A stretch of DNA of 64,000 nucleotides from Bugula neritina (taxonomy: Eukaryota; Bryozoa; Gymnolaemata; Cheilostomatida; Bugulidae). Below, piece by piece: positions 1-13,600 of the stretch (position 1 is its first letter; every line of letters begins with the position of its first letter). Location of the stretch: positions 23,624,004-23,688,003 of the forward strand of contig OZ037765.1 in NCBI GenBank assembly GCA_964035545.1, written 5' to 3'. Position numbers and translations under genes: made by a program. The notes under the pieces are model-generated. The model saw only the letters and a program-made list of their open reading frames with translations. It did no database searches and was not told where the DNA came from.

Positions 1-3000
1 TGTCCTCGCTCTGGCTGGTTAGGACAGCACCTGTGTCGCCTGTCATAGTGCCACCTGCTTCGCCTGCCACAGTGCCAATGTCATCCAATATCTTACACCT
101 GGACTCTGGAGATATATAACCTGGCACATCCTGCAACAGTGAAAGCAGCTACAGATTTTCTAACAAACATTTATATTTAAATAACGAAACAAAACAATAC
201 ACTAAGAAACTAATAGTGCAGCTTCAGTGCTACAAACCCATAAGAACGAAATGCAATTATTTAACTCAACAGTTTCAAAAAAAACAGAAATAAATATGAA
301 AATGCAGTGCAAGAAAAAGCTTACATACTTACAGAGGATTTGTACTATAATAAAATTGAATGAAATTTAGAAAAAAATTCTACATTTATGTACATCAGCC
401 CATTACACTAGATCAATAATTTGCATTCAAAATAAATGTTTTCATTTTATTTCTATGAACTTAAAATACTGGCTAATCAACTTTTTTAAAAACTTTTTTA
501 ACCTCATTTAGTTCTAATAAATAATAATTGTTTGGTAGTTAATAGTACCATTTGTGTATTGATTGTTTTTATTAATGTACTATTTTATGTGTAATAAAAT
601 TAATAAACAACTGTTTTGTTAGTGGTACAATAATTCTGCAGTAAATTCGTATTCTTTGTATTATGGGAATAAAAGTATGACTTTGGCCTCTTCTGGTATT
701 CAACTAGCTAAATGCGGTTGTTGATTTTCACAGTAGCTGAAATACAATGATTTACAGCTCATATCCTGCACAAAAAATTATCACTTCATAAAAGAAACAA
801 CTCTGTCACCAAAAGTCAAAAGAATTTAAGGTTTAACCTTGAGAAATTGGCTGGTAGGTAATGATTCAACAAGCAGCTGTCTGTTTGAATACGCAACAGA
901 AGTCGGCTGCCCAGATCGAGGTACGACTGGAGACACTTTCTCCATGTCATCATTTCTATGAGATTGAGACTTTGGTGACTGGCACACTATTTCTGCTGAG
1001 TTCGTATCCTGGTACAACACGCATAATCTTCATTATCATTTTTAGATTTGATAGCCATTTTCATTGGCATTGCTATATATACACAGTATTTCATACATTC
1101 ACTATGTAAATAAATAGGGTAATGTAGGTACATAACACTTGGCAATATGTTTCAGTAGCTTACACAATATACAAAAGTTTCTAAGAGTTGCTATGCACAA
1201 AATGCATATGCAAAAACTATCTGATAAATTAGCCGCAAATAAAAAAAAGTAGAATTAATCAGAAAAATCACGTGAAGCCAATATAATTCGTATGACTCAC
1301 TTCACTAAGCTCAGAGATGTGACTACATGAGTCTGCTGCTGTTGGTGGTGTTTGGGGTTGTTGATACCACCCATCTCCAACCTCGTTCTGACAAAACACA
1401 GAATACAATGGAAAGGTTGTATAATTGCTCTTGTACAATCCGCTTCAGGTAAACCAATAAATTACTAATATGATTGTAAGACTTAACTTTAACTCAATAG
1501 ATGAATAGAGTACCTACATTCAAATCTTCCTCAATTATTTCTGAGATGGCCTCATTTATCACATCCGAACTAAAGGATTCTGCTAGTTTATCCAAATCCA
1601 TTGGATGCCAGTCTAAAATGATAGCCAAACTTAATTTACACAACATATTAAAAAGATGTGTTTTTATTAATTCGTTTATTCCCACTAGATAGCTTTAATT
1701 TATGCAACAAAACCATGAAATTTTGAAAAATCTAGTTAATTTTTTAAGACTGAATAAAACCCAAGATGCTTCATCCGTTAGCTGAATAGTGAATACAAAT
1801 ATATGATATTGTACTGCAAAATGTGATAAATGAAAAAAGTTCATAAATAAAAGGAAGGGCTCACAAAGTACAATGTGATAGAAAAGAAGTAATGGAAAGC
1901 TTTAGCTAATTAATACTTCTAACTGCAATTCCACATGTGAATACACCTTTCAAGTTATCTCCTATGAGGTTTTTGACATCCCATAATTATGATGACACTG
2001 AAAGTCATAGTTATACTGATACTTTGCTTTAACTTCACTAAATCTAATCTACTAGTTGTAATACTCAATTAACTGTAAGTCTTACTTTTAGTATAAATCT
2101 ATGTTTGTTTCAATCTTAACATATAATCTTAATAATTGTTTTATAATTACTATACTTATTTTTATAGCAAATATAATAGCTACACTTCATATGTGACAGA
2201 ATCATTATAATTAATAACAATTGAATTATGTTTATCTATCTCCTACTCAGTCATATACTAATACTGTCATAATCTCTCAAGGATTTCTATTTTACATGCT
2301 ACAACTTATACTGTATACCAAGAATTTATTAGCAATCAGCTAAGTAAAATATTTACAATAATAATTATATCTTATAGTTATAAGTATACTCTTACTAATA
2401 CTACTATTAGTATTACTATTAGTAGTAATACTAGTAGTAATAGTAATACTAATAGTATTACTCCATTAGTATTACTATTAGGTTTTACATTATGAATACG
2501 AATAAGTAAACCATAATCATAATGATCAATAATTATATTTATAATAAATGCAATTCTAAAAGTGAGTTAAAGTAAGACTAATCTAAAGCATGATGATGAT
2601 CAACTCTAAGCTGAAGCAAAACTAAATCAAAATCAAAATTGAAAATGTCAAACTCAATCACTGTCAATGAAACTGAAAATTACATTAACAATAACATTTG
2701 TTTTGACATTGATTTACCATTAAATAATCATAACAATAATAAAGGTAAGCACTAGTAAATTAAAATTTAGCGCAAGACTAACACGAATCAAATATGTAAA
2801 ACTATATAAGCACACCCACTTAGTAATGAGTAAATGTAATTTAATTACTATGAGAACAAGTTAATGTTGATGCTCAACCTGATCACTAATAGGATTTCAA
2901 ATTTTGTGTATATGTTTGTTCGGTTACAATACTAAACTTAGCAGATTTACTTAAAATAAAGCCGTAAACCTTCTTCGGCATAACTCCGTAGTTCTCTTCA

Positions 3001-3032
3001 CCACAAAACGGCCGAAATATGTCAGTTGTCAT
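1..3032 (-). CDS. Unrecognised protein, N-terminal part, runs off left edge
   Basis: Five phase-compatible exons on the minus strand: 3032-2951 (possible first exon with ATG), 1612-1518, 1387-1301, 1008-838 and 130-1, the last open to the window edge. Each border has a GT donor and AG acceptor and the phases join without a stop. I do not recognise the family. The visible part is about 190 residues, hydrophilic and rich in Ser, Thr, Gln and Asp/Glu, so probably disordered. The exception is a short amphipathic stretch (residues about 33-55, with SSDVINEAISEII) whose spacing of hydrophobic residues resembles the PKA RII-binding helix of A-kinase anchoring proteins; that is only a pattern match. 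The first exon is the weakest part. It rests on an ATG, a few CpG-containing codons, a GTAAAT donor in the right phase, and an intron of about 1.3 kb. The other four exons are better supported. It is divergent from DDB1. Confidence 0.55.
2385..2490. repeat. AGTAAT-type repeat island 1
   Basis: Alternating ACTATTAGTATTACTATT and AGTAATACTAGTAGTAAT blocks: trinucleotides AGT/ACT alternate with AAT/ATT, producing nested palindromes. It lies in an intron of the leftmost gene. Confidence 0.85.
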
Positions 3033-4682
3033 GTTTAACAAAAAAGCTGTTAAAGATTATATTTTCTCTAATCAACTTTATTTTTATTGTTGTTCAAATT
3101 TATTATAACCATAATAATATTACCATAGCTATTGCAAAATATTCCAGCCTGTAGATTGCATAAACAATAGTTATCAAGTCTGCAAAACAACGACAATATT
3201 GTTCCAAAGATGGTACCTATATTTTGTAGTAATTTCTATGTAGAGTTATTTATGAATTTTTTCTAAAACAGTGCAAAATATAAAGTACCAATCAAACTCA
3301 TTTTGAAGATAGAGTAATTCTTAGCAAGTTATGCGGTTTTTATTATGGGAGATAACTCTATGCCAATTTTTTTCACAGTCTGCACAATGCCACAAAATCA
3401 TTAGTATTAGTAAAATTTAAATAAACGCTATTATTCTAAAAACGTATTTTTTAAAACTAGAAACACTTATTATACGTAAAATATTACATATCGTTATGAT
3501 ATTGTCAAAATATTTAAACAAAATGTCATATCATGACCATACATATTATAATTACGCAATTGGATTAATTTGGGTATTCATTTGAGCGGTTTCACTTTTA
3601 TCATTTTCATATTTTTCAAGCTCGCCTTGGCTATTTTCATTTTGAGGTTTGGCGGCTTCAGCCTAAATGTTTATTCGTTCATTGAATGTTTGTGCCCGAA
3701 ATACCATTACTGTAACACTAATAGTTTGGTATTGATATTCATATTGAGCAATTTAGTAAGTACAGTCATTTAGTTTTACTGTTTAGTGGATACTCATTTT
3801 AGTTTTTAGTATTTAATTTTTTATTTTAAATTTAATTTAAAGTTTAAATTTAATTTTAATCATAATATAAAATTAAATATTAATTATAATATGAATTCTT
3901 AATCATAATGATAATTAATAATACTTACTCTTACTTTAACTTATAGTATAATTATAAGTTTAATTAATAGTATACTATAAAACTAATAGTAATAGTAATA
4001 CTAGGCCTAATAGTAATTCTAAGTTATAGTAAGGGACTGACAGTAAGTCACAAAGAGTAAGTGTAACAGTAAGAGTAACACTAGAACTAAAAGTAAGTCA
4101 CTAACTGTAAGCACCAATAGCAACTGACTAAGAGTAAGGCTGTAAATGTAACACTTATAATAATATTAAATGGAATGTTATAGATAATAGTATTAGTAAT
4201 ACTAAGTCTAATACTAATAGCAATAGTTAATGTTATGGTGCCAGTATTACTATTACTATTAGTATAAATAAAAGTGACCTTATGTGTAAGTTTAAGTGAT
4301 AAGTTCAAACATCTGTGAAATAGATAAAAAAGCTGTTGCTTCAAGTTCAAGTCATTAACTCCAAGACAAAGTGTAACTGGCTAACTTAATTTAGTAACTG
4401 TAAATCGTTGAATATAACACTGGCTGTTTCAGTATCAAGTTTAATCTGATATTCTGCCCCTAATATGGTGCCTAGTTTGTGCTGTGCTCATTATTTGTAT
4501 CTAAATCTGACCCTAATTTTAATTTTTAATTTGGGTTTTAGTTTTGATTTTTATAAAACAGATTTACCTTAATCATTAGATGTAATGACAATATTAATTT
4601 ATGATGTAGATTTGGCAAGTCTTTCACTTGTCCTGGTAATTAGCATCGGGACTTGTCAATCGTTTGTGAAATAGAAGCTGAA
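3033..4682. other. Intergenic space between divergent genes
   Basis: This stretch separates the putative ATG of the leftmost gene from the DDB1 ATG, so promoters of both should lie here. It is very AT-rich. From about 3895 to 4270 it holds degenerate AGTAAT/AGTAAC/AGTAAG repeats, listed separately. I see no clear TATA box, initiator or CpG island, and no convincing coding exon. The open frames here are products of the low-complexity sequence. Confidence 0.6.
3895..4270. repeat. AGTAAT-type repeat island 2, degenerate
   Basis: AGTAATAGTAATACTAGG, AGTCTAATACTAATAGC and AGTATTACTATTACTATT blocks, with a middle section of AGTAAG/AGTAAC variants. Situated upstream of DDB1. Confidence 0.8.
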
Positions 4683-7600
4683 ATGGCAACTAATTACGTT
4701 GTAACAGCTCATAAACCGACCGCAGTGACCAAATCGCTTACAGGTAGGTTTAAATTTCATCATTCTTTTGTTTGTTACCTCTGTTACGGCACATTGTAAA
4801 ACATAAGACTAATTTTTTTAGTTTTTTGGAAAACCCCTTTACGTTTTCAATTATATGAAATTCTAGTGCGATTTTCAGTTAAAGGTATTATTGCAATTAT
4901 GCTTTGATTTTGAAAACTTTCACACCTCATTATCTTTCAATCTATCTATCTGCTTATTAAATGCTGAAGTAAAATAATATGCAATTCCAAACAAACATAA
5001 ATACATCATGTATTTTACATATGCATTTTAGTTTCCTGATATAATCAGTGATTTAAAATTATATTGGTCGCTATAAAACTTTGCTTTATGCCTTCATTAC
5101 TTTTTAATAAAAATTGAAAAGTTGTGCAAACATGCATCATGGTTCTGCAAGTTTATCTTCAGTTTATTGGGTATAAATAGTATCAAACTGCATTCACCAA
5201 GCTTGCTGATTGCAGCATAATATAATTACTGAGGGGTAAAATTGTTATATTATTTTTATTATTACTAGGTCATTTCTCCGGAAAAGATGATCTCAATTTA
5301 ATTGTTGTTAAGAACACTTTGCTAGAGATATATCTAGTTACCCCTGAAGGTCTGAAACCCAAAAAGGCTGTGGAAATATATGGCAGGGTTGCAGTCATGG
5401 AACTTTTCAAAACCGAGGTTGGTAAAATCACCTAATAGACTAGAAATGTTGCATAAGTTATCTGGTTGGCAGCAATTTAACTGCAGTAAAACTGCCATTT
5501 GTAAAGGGTATATAAAATTAACTTTCATAAAGTGTCTTACATAGGGTTTTGGCACATTAACAAGTTGAATTAGGGTGTACTCTACAGTATGGATTTATAA
5601 TTTATTTTGAATTGCAGGATTCTGAAAAAGAGTTACTTTTTCTGTTGACCAATCGGTATAACGCGATGATCCTAGAGTGTGTAAAAGATGGAAATGACTT
5701 GGAAATAGTTACCAAAGCCCATGGCAATGTTATGGACAAGATTGGTCGAACTCCAGAAAGTGGCATAATCGGCATGATTGATCCAATGGGCAAGACCATT
5801 GGATTAAGACTATATGATGGTCTATTCAAAGTTGTCCCATTGACTAAGGAATTGTATCATCAACCAGAAAAAGAAGTTCGAGCATTTAATCTGAGGTAAT
5901 AAAATTAACAAAGGGGAGAAGATGCGACCTAGTGGGGACTGCTGTCAGCTAGTCTCATAAATTCAACTCTACCAGTCATTAGTATGTGTTTGTAGCAGCC
6001 AGCATATCTTGGCAAAAGTCTAGTTTATAGAAACAAAAAAAAACCTCTTTCGTTTTGCATTTTTCATAGATTATGACTACAAACAGACTAAAATGGTTAA
6101 AAATGCCAAAATCGTTGGAAAACAGTAATGCTTACTTATTTATGAAATTCGTCGTTTAGTTGATTGTAAACTTTATTCACTAGTCTTATTTTGTTTTTTA
6201 TTCCGCAGGTAGTTTTGTGCACGCTTATATGAATATAATTATTGTTCATATAGGTTAGAAGAGCTGAATGTAATTGATATAAAGTTTCTGCATGGCTGCA
6301 ACACACCAACAATAATCATAATACATCAAGACACCCATGGCCGCCATGTTAAGACCTACGAGATCAACCTCCGTGAGAAAGAGTTCCAGAAAGGCCCCTG
6401 GAATCAAGACAATGTTGAAAATGAAGCATTTATGCTACAGTCGGGTGAGTTTTAGTCTATTTTTGTGAAGGATTTTTCCCAGTTTTTCTCCTTGCATCAC
6501 TTGCTTTTTCAACGAAATTTATGTGCCCATAAATTATTCTATACACCTCCAATTATCAAATTGTCATTGTTGTGGTAAAGTCATATTTTTCATATTCAAC
6601 ATTCATACCGTGACTTTGTTAATGACTCATGTAATTTGAGGTCTCTTTATATATTCTTTTAGTTCCCATGCCGTTTGGAGGTGCCTTAATCATCGGTCAA
6701 GAGTCCATAACTTACCACAGAGGGGATGGCCAGCCAATTACTGTGGCCCCCAGCATTATCAAGCAGAGCACCATTACATGCTGTGGTTCTGTTGATAAAG
6801 ATGGGTCCAGGTAAGTCACATGCAGTATGAAGATTAACACAGTATGCACTTCCTTTACACATCTACAGCTCACCCTACTTTTTGGCATATCCTGTTTATA
6901 GTAGCCATCACACACTGAATATGCAGTTGTGTGAGTGCAATCTACCAGGATACAGATCTAACTACTGTGCATGGTGTTGTGCAGTTTTTTCAATATTATC
7001 TCAACCAAACCCTTGTCTGGCACTTAGGCCAATGCAAACACCAACTAATATTTATAACGTACTTCTACACTCAAGTAGTTCAGTTGTTAATATCCTTACA
7101 ATGTTTACAAATAATAGTGCATTGGTTAGTAAATGTTTTGAGTAAACTATTGCATGGCTTAGGCATAGAATAATTGGAGAAGAAAACTTAAAAGCACCTG
7201 GAACTTGGCACATTTTTGCCATGATGTTTGAATTCAAAACTGTTTTAGTTCACATTTAGATTCTGAGAAAGTCTTGGGAAATTTTGCGTGTTCAGGCTGA
7301 AATATCTGCTATACCCAACATGTTTCTAATGCTTGGAGTTTAAATGTTATGGGGGTGATCATATACAGAGCAAATCATTCTAGCTGTCTAATCCCACCTT
7401 GTTATATTGAAGTGGTGTAACAGTTAGGGTATATGGTATTAATGATTATAATACTATTTAAATCGTCATTTTTGTCAGTCCAACTGATCAACTGATTCAT
7501 TTGTTGTTGTAGATACTTGTTAGGAGACATGCAAGGACATCTCTTCATGCTTTTATTAGAGAAGGGAGAAAAACCTGATGGCACAATATATTGTAAAGAT

Positions 7601-10600
7601 TTGAAAGTAGAATTGCTTGGCGAGGTAATGATTCAGTTCAAATTCAGTTTATATTAGTTAAGTATTGTAAGCAGTATTGTTCTCGGCACAGGTGTGACAT
7701 ATTTTGACGTTATACTGTGAAAAGTTGTCTGCGTAATCAAACTCGGAAACTCGTTGCAACCAGTCTTCAAGTCATGGATTATTAATTATCAATGTAATAA
7801 TAGTTTTGTGAATACCCTGGTTATGATTGGTTGACTGCTGGAATAGGCTCATTCTATTACCCATTCACCAGAGTTTTTTTCCATTCAGTAAGAGTAGTGA
7901 AATGGTGACGTTATTTGTGCCAGCCATTAGGTTTGTGTACAGGTCACTCAGGCCCCATAGAATTACTATGCTTCACCCAACATCATTGGAAATCTCACTT
8001 TTGTCCCACTACTTACATGCACACCTTGTACTAGACTGTTATTGTGATTTCAGACTTGTATTCCGGAAACTCTAACATACCTGGACAATGCTGTTGTGTA
8101 CATCGGCTCAAAGATAGGCGACTCTCAGCTAATAAGGGTGACTGTTAAACATTAAAATTATTACATTCTTTTCATGATTATTTTTGTAGACTTATATAAT
8201 GTGGTTTACAACAACTATTGATGCTTATTTTAAACTTGAAGTTCTATTTTTAATACTAATTATGTATGTATTACCGGTATGTTTGTGCGTTATCTGAGCA
8301 GAGATTTGTATTAAATCATGAACAAATTGGGCTCATTACACGTTGATAGTTATTGGGGTGTATCTGTTGTAATGTGTTTCAATTCCCCGTCTGTATTTAT
8401 AGCTGGACATTAAACCCGATGAAAGAGGATCTTATGTGCAGGTTTTGGACAGCTGGACAAATCTTGGGCCGATAGTTGATATGTGTGTTGTTGACCTTGA
8501 CAGGCAAGGTCAAGGCCAACTGGTCACATGTTCTGGCGCCTACAGAGACGGCTCCCTTCGTATTATTCGGAATGGAATTGGTTAGTCTAATGGTCACGTA
8601 GCGGTTTTCTATTCATTTGGTAAAGATGGTAAAATTAATGATTTGAAAGTGGATGTCGTATATTTCCTTGAAGACTGTGTAACAGCCAGGTATTTTGCAG
8701 GCATACATGAACATGCTAGCATTGACATGGCCGGCATAAAAGGTCTGTGGCCTCTGCGTTTGAATCAGTCAGAAACAGATAACATTCTAGTCATGACCTT
8801 TGTTGGTGAAACTAGGTTTGTATTCTATTTGTGCTGCTAACTGCTCGTACATCTTTTATTTACAAGCAAATTAAATGTTTCAAATGCAATAGCTTGTTTT
8901 CTAAACACATGAGACTACAAGTATTCATTAGTGGGAAGGCATCATGCTGCAGTGAATATTGGTAGGCTGCTGAAGCTCTACGATGATGAGGTTGAGGAGA
9001 CTGAGATAGAAGGTTTCTACGCTGCAGAAAGAACTCTGTATTGTAGCAATGTAGCTCATGATCAAATACTGCAGGCAAGTAAATATTCTAATATCCCTTA
9101 TGCTAGGTTGTTGCAAGACTCTTCCCGACATTACTGTTGGACTCATCTTTAATTACTTGTAATCGTTTCTCGCTTGGTGTGAATGCAGAGTTTAGTGCAG
9201 CTTCACTTATAATTGTGTTGACAAGTAACTATTATTTGCATGCATATAAATTTCTAGTTGTTATAATTATAAAGGCATTAAAAATGCATGTATATATGTA
9301 ATGCATTGTAATATGCGTGTTCAGATAGCATGTTCACAAAATTCAATTTTATGTGCAGTTTTAATCTTCACTAGTGATGATGGATCAGTTAGTGGTATTT
9401 ATATTTGTAGATGACAATGACAGCTATTCGCTTGATCTCTAAATTTGGCGGCGGTCAAGTAGCAATTTGGAAACCGGCTGACGGTAAAAAGATAAATGTG
9501 GTGTCTGCTAATGATCACCAAGCGTTGTGTGCCTGCGGCAAGCAACTCTACTACTTTGAACTCGGGAGTGGGCAGATAACTCTAGCTAGGTATGGAAATG
9601 AACTTTATTATGGAATAACTTGTTATCCTGTGTTCACTATAACAGTCGAATATAATGCTTGGAGTCTGTATAAGCGATTATAAAGGGTGTAGCTTCATAT
9701 CTCATTCTTCTAGTCACCTAAAATTTTCTATAATGTACTTCAATAAGGCAGTGTTCTAATATGTTGTCTCAGGTCCATTGAAATGCCTGCAGAGGTGGCC
9801 TGCCTAGATATCACACCGTTATGTGATGAGATGTTTTCTACCATATGCGCTGTTGGATTGTGGGACATGTCGGCAATGACTATCAGTTTGAAGGATATGA
9901 GTATTCTACACAGAGAGGAACTTGGTGGTGGTTAGTTTTGGCATTACTACAATACTTAGTTGATAAGAATATACTAACATAGTATCCTAGTTGGGTATAG
10001 CAAATATTAATGTAGTAACATGGTGTAGTGCTGTGTGCAAGCAAGCACTGTATTTATTATTGTAGAGTAGTATGTTTTTATAGTACTTGTTGTGTGGAAA
10101 AGATAATATAGTAGGCATGAATTACTTTGTGAAATACTGGCTATGGTGACAATTGTATAGCTGATGTCCTAATGCTGTGTGATTAAACTGATGAAAGTGT
10201 TAGTGGATTAATATATAACACGTCTATAAAACAAGTTACGCACAGGCTCTCCTAATTAATTTAACTATTAAGTTCCTTTATATCACTCACCAGTAAAGTT
10301 CTTTGAATACAAATATTACTTGAAGATGCCATTATGTTATTTAAAAAACAACCGTAACAGCATGGTTCTTACAAACTGTATGATGACTTTGGAACCCAGC
10401 ATTTTTTAAAAATAGAATTAGTGATGATATAAGCATATTCATCTTGAACTGGTTAATATTGGACATGTTCATTCGCTTGTGATAGTATCGATTAAGCCAA
10501 TTCCTATCTTTATAAATTTTGCTTGATTTTCTATATTTGAAAAATAAAAATATTTAGATTTTTGTACAGCAGCTCAGGATTCACATGCTATAAAATAACA

Positions 10601-13600
10601 TGTTGATAAACATCGTCAAAAAGAGTCTACTAATTTTTGTTGTATCTAGTATAAATTGACATAAGTACTAACTAAATTCATTTCATTTACCGATAATCAC
10701 GGCAACATGTAATACAGGGCAGGCTTGTGTTTGGTGTAACAGTTAGATAGTTGTTGAATTTTTATACTCTGGTGTTTCAAATTTTTATTTTTGACTACTG
10801 ACTTAAGCACCCGGTACGTGTTTTTGGTGAATTTTAGTATTTATATTAAGGGTCTAAAATTTTCACATCGTGTATTGAATCATGGACTATAGGATATTTA
10901 AATAATAATTAATATCTATTACAAACTATTTTACCAATAGTTTGACTGTCAAATCTTACACTTCCTCATTATTGGCTCTAAACATAAGCTTATACAAGAT
11001 GACTTTGACTATTCATGAACTCTGTCTTATTAAAAGTTCTCTTCTTAGAGAACTTTAAAGGAATCATTAGTCTAGGCCCTAGGGAACTGGTAATGTATTT
11101 GCTAGTTTCAATTGCTGTCGAACCTTTGTTTGTTGATTTTAGAAATTTTGCCAAGATCCATTTTAATGGCAACGTTTGAGATGAACCCGTATCTACTGTG
11201 TGCGTTGGGAGATGGCTCTCTCTTCTATTTCCACCTGGACAAGGATACAGGTTAGTTCTTTGTCCTAACAGGCATGGCTACTGGCAGGCTGTCAACTATA
11301 AGGTTATGAAGTCATCAATCAATATGATGGATCTGTTACCAATTGCGGGATGTGAAAGCTTCTTCTGAACTGAAAATACTGCAACATCCTGGTTTTGAGA
11401 CAGGTGTGGTTGATGATCAATTCTGTCTCATACCGAATAATTTGGGGTTACAACTAGCTTCTCTAATGATATGTTATGCTGCACAGTGCCAATTATTTGA
11501 AATTAGTACTTTGCTAGCAAAAATTCACATGCCCTACCATTCTCCATTACATTCTTGCACCGTATCTGTGTCATTTCCAACTAAGCTCATGATTGTGTTG
11601 GTGATTTCTGATTAACCTCTTGGGTTGGTTTATATTTGATATAATCTGAGCCATCTCTTTTTAATAATGGTAAAACTATTTCAGTACATTTGCGTTCTTA
11701 TGCTATATTTATAGTCATGGCAATGGGACTTTGTGAATATTATTCATTTTTATGAGTTTAAAAACCTAATTCTACGGAAAATGAATTTGGTAGCTGGAAC
11801 ATATGCAGCTGGTTTTATTGATGCTCTCATTTATATCGACAGAAAAAAAATTAGGATATACTGAATCATCATCACCTTGTGGAATTCACATTGTATGATA
11901 ATACATATATGGCATTCAGATTGAAATAGACTTTTAGATTGTCATGTTTTATTTTTTTGGACCCAAATATTTGCATATAATTTAAAAAAACCTTGAGTTA
12001 CCTAAAATGTTACTAATACTTGTATTGGTATATAAAGTATTGACATTAGCGGAGAAATAATTTATAATACAAAATATAATAAATGCATAACATATTGGCT
12101 ATGTAAATTTTAAAATATAAGATACAATATTATGAGAAATACATGCACACAGTGACTAATATTGAAAATCAAATCTACACAGAAATCAAGAAGGAATATA
12201 CAACAAATATACATGACCACCAAATGGTGCAGGTATTATAATTAGACCTTTTCACAGTCATCAAAAGCAACCTTGACTTTTGCATCTTTGTTGCTGAGCA
12301 ACACAAGGTTGTGAAAACTATTAACATTCTTCAGTTGTGATTTCCTAAATGGGTAATGTAAATTACATAATGTAGAAAATATTTATAATTGTAGGTTATA
12401 CCATGTACAATGAAGGATATGCTGCAGCGATTGAGTACGTTTTGTTTCTGTTTTAGGTTTAGTTTCAGGCAAGAAGAAGGTGACATTAGGTACAAAGCCA
12501 ACATTTTTAAAGACATTCCAGTCTCAGACTGCCACATATGTATTCGCGTGCAGTGATAGACCCACAGTCATCTTCTCCAGTAACCACAAACTAGTATTTT
12601 CTAATGTGAATCTAAAGAATGTGACCTTCATGTGCCCCCTCAACACAGATATGTATCGGGACAGGTAAGAACTGTGGCTAAGGCACTGCTTCACATGTAT
12701 TGAAATTATATTCAATAGTCCTACAAGTGTACTACATATTACATGTTTTATTTAGTTTGGCTATCACAGATGATGGAAGTCTCACATTTGGTACAATAGA
12801 TGAAATACAAAGGCTGCATATTCGCACAATCCCCCTGCAGGAAACACCTCGTCGTATTGCATATCAGGAATCCACAGAAAGTTTTGGAGTGATAAGTATG
12901 AGGATAGATAAACAGGGTACCAATGGGCCGGAACCAGTCAGGCATAGCGCCAGTGAAATAGCAACCAACAGATCTTCTGCTACTAGCAAAGTATGTAGTA
13001 GGTTTTCTCAGAGTTAGTGTAGGGCCACACTAAATTAATTTCCACATATGAAATTGCATTTTATGAAAATTCCACCTACTTGCCACACACATTCTGTTGT
13101 CAAAGTGAGTGAAACTCAACTGACCAATTGTATTTTCCAATGGTGTTACTGCCCTGGTATAAAGTATTTCATGTTTAAATCCCACTCGCTATTCTCAATG
13201 ATGCAAAGTTGATTGAAATAAAAATGTAAAATTGAAACACTAAATAACAATCAGCCAATTATATCAATGCTACAGGAACTTTCCCCAGTGGTTTTCCAGC
13301 AGTTTGACGGCATGAAATCTGTACAGCACAATTTTTTGAGTATGTGAAATTCGTATAAAGTAGTTTCACTGGGTTTATACTGGAGCCGTATGATGCGCTC
13401 CTATTATATATAGTCAGTTACTTATCTTTAGTTATTTCTAGAACTGCATATCTAACATATGAATCTACATTAACACTGCAGATTAACATTTTGCTTTGGA
13501 AAATGTTCAAGTCTAAATTTCATAGCTGCTATGTTTCATGAATCTTATCCCATTTAAATAGAGAGACCTTTCTTATGTAGGTGTTGGCTTCAGCAGTTGG

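Noticed and set aside
4087-4350. 87-codon minus-strand open frame
   Set aside because: It lies within degenerate AGTAAT-type repeats; residue composition (Thr, Ile, Asn) follows from the repeat.
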